A DNA stretch of 21,531 nt from CAYURR01 sp964446745 (GTDB lineage Bacteria > Bacillota > Clostridia > Lachnospirales > WQUN01), in contig CAYURR010000030.1 of the NCBI GenBank assembly GCA_964446745.1, forward strand, positions 1-21,531. Reading direction: 5' to 3'. The notes under the pieces were generated by a model, which was not told the origin of the DNA, made no database searches, and saw only the letters and a program-made list of their open reading frames with translations. Position 1 is the stretch's first letter. Each line of letters opens with the position of its first letter. A program made the position numbers and the translations under genes. Below, one piece after another: positions 1-6,204 of the stretch.

Positions 1-711
1 AATGTATCCAGACAAGCAGTTTCAAAATGGGAAACCGGTACAGCCTATCCGGAAACGGAAAAGATAATTGCACTAAGCGAGATGTTCGGTGTCACTATTG
101 ACAGCCTAATAAAGGATGGGGAGGTTAGCACGGATACAGAAAATCACGTTAGCGAGTTGTATTGGAGCAACAGAGGTAAAAGCTATGAATATAAAAGCAA
201 ACGAACCCTTTGGGGCCTCCCTTTAATCCATATAAATATTGGAAGAGGTATGAAAAGGGCTAAAGGGATCCTGGCCGTGGGCAATGCTGCAACAGGTATT
301 GTGTCGCTCGGGATTGCATCGACAGGCCTTTTTTCAATTGGTATAGCCTCCGTAGGGCTAATCAGCGTAGCACCATTCAGCGTTGGACTGCTCCTTTCAA
401 TCGGAGCATTATCCGTTGGTGCCATATCTCTTGGTGCAGTCGCAGTAGGTATCTTTACACTCGGAGCTGTATCTGTAGGTATGTTCTCGCTCGGCGCTTT
501 TTCCGTTGCAAGCCATATTTCAATAGGCGAATACGCAAAAGGGCATATTGCGATAGGAAAAATCGTCAGCGGTGTCAAAAGCATTGAAGTCGCAGATACA
601 AGACGAATATTCACAGATGTAAAAAAGGAACAGGTCATAAGCCTAATTCATTCAGAGTTTCCAAATATGTGGAGCGGAGTTACAAATTTTATTGTAGGAC
701 TTTTTAATTAA
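1..711 (+). CDS. XRE-family transcriptional regulator with glycine-rich repeat tail (5' end cut by window)
   Basis: The frame is open from base 1 and already inside a helix-turn-helix: residues reading SRQAVSKWETG then YPETEKIIALSEMFGV are the recognition-helix half of a Cro/C1-type HTH, so the true start lies to the left and the ATG at 82 is internal. After a short linker the protein becomes hydrophobic and glycine-rich, with about eight decapeptide units of the pattern [A/I]-x-S-V-G-x-[F/I]-S-[L/I]-G (roughly bases 280-560). It then ends in a short polar tail. This tail is too glycine-rich and too regular for ordinary membrane helices and could form a beta-solenoid or a membrane-associated rod. 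HTH proteins with such tails occur in clostridia. No target is evident, and I see no terminator of its own on this strand. Confidence 0.85.
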   Translation, partial: NVSRQAVSKWETGTAYPETEKIIALSEMFGVTIDSLIKDGEVSTDTENHVSELYWSNRGKSYEYKSKRTLWGLPLIHINIGRGMKRAKGILAVGNAATGIVSLGIASTGLFSIGIASVGLISVAPFSVGLLLSIGALSVGAISLGAVAVGIFTLGAVSVGMFSLGAFSVASHISIGEYAKGHIAIGKIVSGVKSIEVADTRRIFTDVKKEQVISLIHSEFPNMWSGVTNFIVGLFN

Positions 712-716
712 GCTGT

Positions 717-766
717 AAAAAAAGGGAGGCTGTAGCAGAACACAAATTCTGACTACAGCCCCTTTG
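717..766 (-). terminator. Rho-independent terminator of the serine hydrolase gene
   Basis: Bases 728-740 (ggctgtagcagaa) pair with 747-760 (ttctg, a one-base bulge, ctacagcc) around a six-base loop. The stem extends outward through ggg/ccc and aa/tt. Read on the minus strand the stem is followed by seven T residues (complement of 717-723), so it terminates minus-strand transcription about 60 bases after the hydrolase stop. There is no T-run on the plus strand. Confidence 0.8.
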
Positions 767-826
767 GCGACATTGAGAGTAACAATCGCTTGACAATATG
801 TCGTACTACTATTTTCGTAGATTAGC

Positions 827-2656
827 TCATACCCAGAACATCCAAAGCTGCCAGTAGAAAACATTAAATGTCAGGCATAAACCAATAACGCTGTTTATAA
901 CCAAGCCAGCTTTTTGCATTTTTGTAAAATCAAAGGTTTTCCATTTAATTGCAATCATTGATGCATAAGCAACGGGCACGATGCCAAGCAGAAGAAACAG
1001 TATCCCAGTAATCATAATAGAAGTGGGGGTACATGCGCATGTTTGAGTATCCCGTAAATAAATAAACAAATTAAGTATTGTAAGTAAAATTGATCCACAC
1101 AGAGCCAGTCTCCAAGCATTCAACGGGCTTTTTTTCTTTCGGATTATACGAATCAACGCGGCTATTAAATAAACTAAACTATATAGAACCGCGACAAAAA
1201 GCAAGGCGATTGACAGCAGGCCTATAACATACTCAGCACGACTCGTACGTACCAGATCGGTAGCAGCAAGAGTGTTTAGTGCCATCACCTTTCCGTCAGC
1301 GCCATAATCAGCATACCACAGCTGATTGTTACTGCCATGAGAGTACAAAAACACCCCGGGTTTTACCTGTTCAAAGCTAATGCTTTTACCCAAAACTCCA
1401 ACATTAATAGACCCATCGTCATTTTTGGATACAGTGAAATAATTTAAGATACTCATTATCTTTTGTATTCCCGCTTCATAGCTGCGCGAGAGCTTATACA
1501 CGCCAGTCACAGGGGAAGGATCGAGTAGATTTTCCTCAGTTTTTATCTGAGCCCTACCAAATATTTCCTCCATTAAACCATAATTATATACTTTCTCTTC
1601 CTTTTGATTAGTCATAACCACAACACCAAGGCCTCTGTCCAAATCAAGGAGCAGATTTGACGAGCAAGCGAAGGTGTTGCCAGCATGACCCGTTCCATTA
1701 CCTGCGAGCAACGGCAATGTGTACATACCATGGAGGTTTCGTGGTGTACCATCAGGATAATAATCTGTTGGTGTATAAAATTCAGTTAGAGTCTGAGGCT
1801 TACTAAACAGCACTGTACCACCGTTACTGTCAGACAGAAGTGCTTGCCCAAATGTTAAATAATCCGATATTGTACCGACAGCGGAACCGGCAGGATAGCA
1901 CGAGACATAATAATCCATTTTCCCCATGGGTTTCATGTCGGCAGTGTAACAATTCAGCTTTTGACGCTCACTCTGCACCCACGGATTATCCAACCTATCA
2001 GGTTTTATCGAGGTATGTTTCATACCCAGAGGAGCAAAAATGTTTTTGTTAACGTATTCATAAAACGGCTCGCCCGATACACGCTCGACAATATATCCCG
2101 CCAGCGAAGCACCGAAATTGCTGTAAGCCGAAACCTCACCGGGTCTGTACACCTGCGTCGGTTCTATTACCTTAAGGGCATCTTCAAGTGTTCTGAGTTT
2201 TTGGGGACTGTCTACAAACAACTCTGTAGACGATTCTTGCCATCCGCCTGTGTGGTTCATCAGATGTGTTAATGTGATTTTATCTTTATACCTCAGCTTT
2301 GTGAGGAAGCCTTCGGGCAGATATGTACGTATATCGGCATCTAAATCAAGCTTGCCCTGCTCTACTAACTGCATGACACTTACCCAAGCGAACAGCTTTG
2401 AAGATGATCCCCACTCTATCACCGTATCTGTATTGTTTTGCAGATTATCTTCAATATTTGCATAACCGTAGGATTTTTCAAAAAGGACGCTGTCTTTGGT
2501 AAATACCCCTATGGATACAGCGGCTGTTGTATCCTTATGCGCCTCGACATATGTATCAATTTTTTCTTGTAGGTCGGTGGCAAAGACCGACATACTTGGG
2601 TATACCAGAAGTGTTGATAAAATCATTGCTAATATTACACACCTTATTGTTTTCAT
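827..2656 (-). CDS. Secreted/membrane-anchored serine hydrolase of the beta-lactamase (class C/PBP4-like) family
   Basis: 609 residues. An N-terminal signal peptide (about residues 1-26) is followed by a beta-lactamase-type catalytic domain with the three expected motifs: SSSK at residues 84-87 (S84 nucleophile, K87), YSN at 178-180 and HAG at 324-326. After a small lipocalin-like beta region (about 385-470) there are four or five membrane helices (about 478-609), so the enzyme faces outside and is tethered by its C-terminus. Relatives are peptidases, esterases or D-amino-acid/peptidoglycan hydrolases; the substrate cannot be read from sequence. The ATG is preceded by a GGGGGG ribosome site. 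It is the last gene of a minus-strand group behind a LytTR regulator, and its promoter carries a 16-bp direct repeat. Confidence 0.88.
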   Translation of the reverse strand: MKTIRCVILAMILSTLLVYPSMSVFATDLQEKIDTYVEAHKDTTAAVSIGVFTKDSVLFEKSYGYANIEDNLQNNTDTVIEWGSSSKLFAWVSVMQLVEQGKLDLDADIRTYLPEGFLTKLRYKDKITLTHLMNHTGGWQESSTELFVDSPQKLRTLEDALKVIEPTQVYRPGEVSAYSNFGASLAGYIVERVSGEPFYEYVNKNIFAPLGMKHTSIKPDRLDNPWVQSERQKLNCYTADMKPMGKMDYYVSCYPAGSAVGTISDYLTFGQALLSDSNGGTVLFSKPQTLTEFYTPTDYYPDGTPRNLHGMYTLPLLAGNGTGHAGNTFACSSNLLLDLDRGLGVVVMTNQKEEKVYNYGLMEEIFGRAQIKTEENLLDPSPVTGVYKLSRSYEAGIQKIMSILNYFTVSKNDDGSINVGVLGKSISFEQVKPGVFLYSHGSNNQLWYADYGADGKVMALNTLAATDLVRTSRAEYVIGLLSIALLFVAVLYSLVYLIAALIRIIRKKKSPLNAWRLALCGSILLTILNLFIYLRDTQTCACTPTSIMITGILFLLLGIVPVAYASMIAIKWKTFDFTKMQKAGLVINSVIGLCLTFNVFYWQLWMFWV

Positions 2657-2659
2657 ACC

Positions 2660-2682
2660 ATTCCCCCCATTTTTGGGGGAAT
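2660..2682. repeat. 8-bp inverted repeat over the hydrolase -10/start region
   Basis: attccccc (2660-2667) and gggggaat (2675-2682) are a perfect inverted repeat with a 7-base loop. The arm next to the gene contains the G-rich ribosome site of the serine hydrolase; the other arm overlaps the TATAAT box. If transcription begins upstream of 2682 the hairpin would hide the ribosome site. If it begins from the TATAAT at 2681-2686 only one arm is transcribed, and the repeat would act as a DNA operator. Confidence 0.5.
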
Positions 2683-2686
2683 TATA
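2681..2686 (-). promoter_or_regulatory. -10 box (TATAAT) of the serine hydrolase gene
   Basis: The minus strand reads TATAAT here, about 25 bases from the ATG. No good -35 hexamer sits 16-18 bases upstream, which fits a promoter that needs an activator. The direct repeat at 2711-2745 lies where such an activator would bind. Confidence 0.5.
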
Positions 2687-2710
2687 TACGTTATTTTCCC
2701 TGTTGTGTGT

Positions 2711-2745
2711 ATTTTTGCATGAAAGTTCAATTTTTGCATGAAAGT
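2711..2745. promoter_or_regulatory. Perfect 16-bp direct repeat, candidate LytTR operator
   Basis: atttttgcatgaaagt occurs at 2711-2726 and again at 2730-2745, a 19-bp period. LytTR-domain regulators (AgrA/ComE/VirR type) are known to bind direct repeats about two helical turns apart just upstream of weak promoters. A LytTR regulator gene lies in the same minus-strand cluster. The repeat sits about 37-71 bases upstream of the inferred hydrolase start site. The link to that regulator is inference. Confidence 0.55.
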
Positions 2746-2767
2746 GCGTTTTGGTACCCTTTCATCA

Positions 2768-3484
2768 TCACGGTCGCCTTAAACCAATTATTTTTATATA
2801 CACATTGCCTTTGCGCCGTATAGACATCTCCACTCGGCGCAAGTCCGCGGCTTCCGCTTGCGCCGCGGCTTCAATAGCGTTGTCCAGTAGATTGCCCAAC
2901 AGCGAACACAGATCGAGCTTACTTACAAGCAGGTCTTCATGAAAAACCCCATCGACCAGAAATTTCAATTGCGCTTGATGTGCCTCCCAACATTTTTGAT
3001 TTATGATTGCGTTTGCGTTTTCATTTTCAACATTAATAAGCAGAGACGATCGTAGTTGCTCCTCGTATTCCGATATACTTAGAAGCGCGCCGGTATCGCC
3101 CTTTTCCTGGGCCAGCGTGCGCCACTGGGTCAGGCTGTGCTTTAAGTCGTGACTTAGCACTTGAATTCGCTCATCCGACGCTTGCTTCCTGAGCATATAT
3201 TGCTCTATCATATCGTTTTGAATTATCAGAATGTTTGCCTCGGTGGCTTTAGAAAAATATCGGCATACAAAATAGAAAATGAAATACGACAGGAACCAAA
3301 CGATAAGCAATGCCAGCGTAAAAGTCGTCAGATACAAACGGATACTATTGTCATCAACCCTAACATTGAAGTATTGTACAACTAACAAAGCTCCACTAAT
3401 GCCCGAAAAACATAGAATCATGCCTATCCAGTATTTGCGAGGCATATAATGCTTACCCTCCGTGGTTAAATGAGCAACAACCAA
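2768..3484 (-). pseudogene. C-terminal part of a broken GHKL/AgrC-like histidine kinase
   Basis: The frame opens with TTG at 3484; a better start is the ATG at 3443-3445, preceded by GGAGGG. It shows two membrane helices (YWIGMILCFSGISG and LYLTTFTLALLIVWFLS regions), the phospho-acceptor box with HDLKH, and the N-box NLLDNAIEA of a GHKL ATPase. It then stops at three tandem stop codons right after VYIKIIGLRRP. The D-box and the glycine-rich ATP lid (the usual TxKxDxxxHGxGL region, about 60 residues) are absent, and I do not find them in the other frames before the next gene, so ATP binding should be lost. The N-terminal membrane part lies in another frame at 3466-3693. Confidence 0.75.
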
Positions 3485-3693
3485 CGATTACCTACCCAAA
3501 CCAGTCCGGATATATTTATGGAAACTAACTGTATAGCCGTTTCGACTACGGTAACAAATGCGATCGCAAGGGCAAGGCGAAGTCCCCTCCACTTTTGATT
3601 GAGCCCAATAGTTTTAGAATAAAATAATGTTTGAATACATGTAATTGACAACATCAGCAAGACTTCGATCATAACATCAAACAACATATGCAT
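3466..3693 (-). pseudogene. N-terminal membrane fragment of the same histidine kinase
   Basis: 75 residues with two hydrophobic segments (FDVMIEVLLMLSITCIQTLF and LRLALAIAFVTVVETAIQLV regions). It begins four bases after the stop of the response regulator gene, with a GGAGGAG ribosome site inside that gene's end, which is the usual RR-to-kinase coupling. It is in a different frame from the kinase portion at 2768-3484 and ends at a TAA-type stop close to the start of that portion. The two pieces give four helices where AgrC-like sensors usually have six or seven, so an internal deletion plus frameshift is likely. A genuine small two-helix protein is the alternative. Confidence 0.6.
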
Positions 3694-3696
3694 AAA

Positions 3697-4446
3697 TCAA
3701 ATACGCTCCTCCAAGAACCTCAGATACTTTTCCATCGAAGCCTTGCGTGCCTCGCGCTTGACACCCAAAGGTACTGTCAGGCCACCTGTCAGTATAAAGG
3801 AATCGTTGTCGATGCTTTCCACATGATTAAAATTTAAAATATAGCTGCGCATAATCGTAACAAACACCGTCGGGTTGAGTTGTTCGGCGTATTCGGATAA
3901 GGGTTTTACCATCAGATCGTATTCCGAATATATAGTTTTCAAGGTAATGCGCCTTGTCTTTTCGACTTTTAGGTAAACAATATCCGCCTTCTTTAATGTT
4001 AAATTCTCAATGACACCAGAATTTCTACATTTGAAGGTGATCTCTTCCTCTCCACCCGCCAAATACCCCAACCTCTTCATTATACTGGAGACCGCTTCGT
4101 TTATTTCAGCTTGAAGGTTATACTTTGAGACATAACGAAAGGCTCCATAGAGGTAGCCCTCGCGCGATTGGTTTTCGAAATGGGTCGTGAATATCAAGAT
4201 AAAAGCCGTGTTCAATTCGCGCAGCCTTTGCGCCACTTGAAAGCCGCGGACCACCGGCATCTGCACATCTAAGAAGATGATATCGTATATTTGCTTTTCC
4301 TTTTCTACGCTTTCAATAATGCTTTTGCCGTCAGAGAACGTGAAAACCCTAACTTGCTGGCCACGTGCCCCAAATGACACACTTATCATGCGAGTAAAAC
4401 TATCCAAAAAGCCCAAGTCGTCATCACATATAGCGATCCTAAGCAT
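3697..4446 (-). CDS. LytTR-family (AgrA/ComE-like) response regulator
   Basis: About 249 residues. The N-terminal receiver domain has the acidic cluster CDDD (about residues 7-10), the phospho-acceptor Asp in FLDVQMP (about D60) and the conserved Thr/Lys region (FTTHFE, YVSKYN). Residues 130-249 form a LytTR DNA-binding domain (ADIVYLKVEK, FVTIMRSYILNFNHVESI). The family binds direct repeats and activates peptide-quorum, bacteriocin or virulence genes. I prefer the ATG at 4444-4446 (GGGGTG seven bases upstream) over the GTG at 4450-4452. The cognate kinase immediately downstream is broken, so the regulator may be orphaned, phosphorylated by another kinase, or constitutive. The best target candidate is the hydrolase promoter with the repeat at 2711-2745. 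Confidence 0.9.
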   Translation of the reverse strand: MLRIAICDDDLGFLDSFTRMISVSFGARGQQVRVFTFSDGKSIIESVEKEKQIYDIIFLDVQMPVVRGFQVAQRLRELNTAFILIFTTHFENQSREGYLYGAFRYVSKYNLQAEINEAVSSIMKRLGYLAGGEEEITFKCRNSGVIENLTLKKADIVYLKVEKTRRITLKTIYSEYDLMVKPLSEYAEQLNPTVFVTIMRSYILNFNHVESIDNDSFILTGGLTVPLGVKREARKASMEKYLRFLEERI

Positions 4447-4465
4447 GTTCACACCCCAATCACAA

Positions 4466-4494
4466 TTGATGAATGGTTCCTAATGTTGTATAAT
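4466..4494 (+). promoter_or_regulatory. Sigma-A-type promoter for the FAD protein gene
   Basis: TTGATG at 4466-4471, a 17-base spacer and a perfect TATAAT at 4489-4494. The inferred start near 4501 gives an untranslated leader of about 120 bases before the ATG at 4624. The leader has no obvious terminator or riboswitch fold. The promoter lies in the divergent region shared with the response regulator. Confidence 0.75.
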
Positions 4495-4623
4495 CAGACT
4501 CTATGGTACTGCTTGCCATATGATATTTTATCAAAAAGGCTGAGCTGTTTCTACGTTTTTTGTAAAATATCTCTGCCTTATTTGATGTTTCATTAATTTT
4601 GTATCAGTGGCATGGAGGTTTGT

Positions 4624-6189
4624 ATGACAAAGGTTGAAATAAAAATCCCAATAGATTATGCCGAAGGAAAGCTTAGTCCAAAAGAGGAATTAAAAAGGCT
4701 TAAAGCCATGGCGGCAAAAAAGCTTAGAACTAAGCCGGAAAAGATTAAAAACATAGAGATAATAAAAAAATCCCTGGACGCAAGAAAAGAGCTTACCTAT
4801 GTTTACTCGGTGAGCGTTTCTTTGACAAAGGTTTTACCCGTACAAGACGAAGCTAAGACTTTTTTTGCAGGTGAGATCAATAAGCGCAAAAAGGTTGTAA
4901 TAGTAGGCAGCGGACCCGCCGGGCTTTTTGCGGGGTTGAGGCTTGCAGAATGGGGTCTTTGCCCTATTATCCTCGAACAGGGAAAACCTGTAGAAGAGCG
5001 AAGCCAGGATGTGTACCGCCTGTTTAAGACAGGAGAATTTGACAAAAAATCAAATGTATGCTTCGGCGAGGGTGGAGCCGGAACCTTTTCAGACGGCAAG
5101 CTAAATACCGGAATAAACGACGAACGTATTAAATCAGTGCTCAGAACCTTCGTGGAAGCCGGGGCACCGCCTGAGATCATATACCTTGCCAAGCCCCACG
5201 TGGGCACGGATAAGCTTGTGGACGTTGTAAAAAATATAAGAGGAAAGATTATATCCTTAGGCGGGGAGTTTAGATTTGGGCATAAGCTTGTGGACTTTGA
5301 GGAAGCAAGTGGAATGTTGAAATCTCTATGCATTTTGGATGAACATGGCAAAGAGTACGAGGAGCCTGCAGATGTTCTTATCCTTGGGATAGGGCACAGT
5401 GCGCGAGATACCTATGAAATGCTTTATAAAAAGGGCATAACCCTAATGCCAAAGCCCTTTTCCATGGGCGTGAGAATAGAACACAAGCAAAGCCTTATAA
5501 ACCTTGCACAGTTTAAGAACCCTATGGCCGCGGATATAGTTGGGGCTGCCGACTACAAATTAAGTGTGCATCTTGAAAACAAGCGCTGTGTTTATACCTT
5601 TTGCATGTGTCCGGGGGGGCTTGTGGTTAATTCCTCTTCGGAAGAAGGACACTTGGCAACAAACGGAATGAGCTACCACGGCCGAAACCTCGAAAACTCC
5701 AACAGTGCATTATTGGTTTCCATTGAGCCCGGTGATTTTTATAAAAGCTCTCCGCTTGATGGCATTGACTTCCAAAGGGGACTTGAGCGTAAGGCCTTTC
5801 TGCTTGGAGGCGGCAACTATAACGCCCCGGCGCAAATGATTAAGGACTTTTTAGACGGTAGAGAAACAACCAGCTTTGATGAAGTAACCCCCTCATATAC
5901 GCCCGGTGTCAAGGGTGCCGACCTAAACAACTGTCTTCCTGGGTTTATCTCCGATTCCATTAAAGAGGCTCTTCCACTATTAAACCAAAAGCTCAAGGGC
6001 TTTTGTCACGAATCCGCTGTTCTAACAGCAGTAGAAAGCCGAAGCTCATCACCGGTAAGAATATGCCGTAACGAAAATTACGAAACAAACATTAAAGGCA
6101 TAATGCCTATCGGAGAGGGCTCCGGCTATGCAGGAGGTATAATGTCCTCGGCCGTTGACGGGATTAAATGCGCCGAGAAGATTGTTTAG
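4624..6189 (+). CDS. FAD-dependent dehydrogenase-like protein (COG2509 type)
   Basis: 521 residues from the ATG at 4624. The ATG at 4612 is rejected because its following bases (GGAGG) are the ribosome site for 4624. After about 85 residues of a lysine-rich N-terminal domain comes a Rossmann dinucleotide motif VVIVGSGPAGLFAG (near residue 92) with an acidic residue at the end of strand 2 (IILEQG). A glycine-rich stretch FGEGGAGTFSDGKL follows, then a C-terminal FAD-binding end (GIMPIGEGSGYAGGIMSSAVDGI). Architecture and length fit the uncharacterised COG2509 FAD-dependent oxidoreductases common in Firmicutes. The substrate is unknown. The chemoreceptor gene follows after 15 bases, so the two are probably co-transcribed, though a functional link is not obvious. 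Confidence 0.88.
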   Translation: MTKVEIKIPIDYAEGKLSPKEELKRLKAMAAKKLRTKPEKIKNIEIIKKSLDARKELTYVYSVSVSLTKVLPVQDEAKTFFAGEINKRKKVVIVGSGPAGLFAGLRLAEWGLCPIILEQGKPVEERSQDVYRLFKTGEFDKKSNVCFGEGGAGTFSDGKLNTGINDERIKSVLRTFVEAGAPPEIIYLAKPHVGTDKLVDVVKNIRGKIISLGGEFRFGHKLVDFEEASGMLKSLCILDEHGKEYEEPADVLILGIGHSARDTYEMLYKKGITLMPKPFSMGVRIEHKQSLINLAQFKNPMAADIVGAADYKLSVHLENKRCVYTFCMCPGGLVVNSSSEEGHLATNGMSYHGRNLENSNSALLVSIEPGDFYKSSPLDGIDFQRGLERKAFLLGGGNYNAPAQMIKDFLDGRETTSFDEVTPSYTPGVKGADLNNCLPGFISDSIKEALPLLNQKLKGFCHESAVLTAVESRSSSPVRICRNENYETNIKGIMPIGEGSGYAGGIMSSAVDGIKCAEKIV

Positions 6190-6204
6190 AGAGGACTTAG
6201 TTAA

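Noticed and set aside
183..638. Long minus-strand frame opposite the XRE repeat tail
   Set aside because: It is the antisense of a repetitive Gly/Ser-coding stretch; it has no family likeness and the plus frame has a clear HTH.
4612..4623. Upstream ATG of the FAD protein
   Set aside because: The bases after it (GGAGG) form the ribosome site for the ATG at 4624.
4495..4623. Riboswitch in the leader of the FAD protein
   Set aside because: The leader is AT-rich without a recognisable conserved core or an attenuator-type hairpin with T-run.
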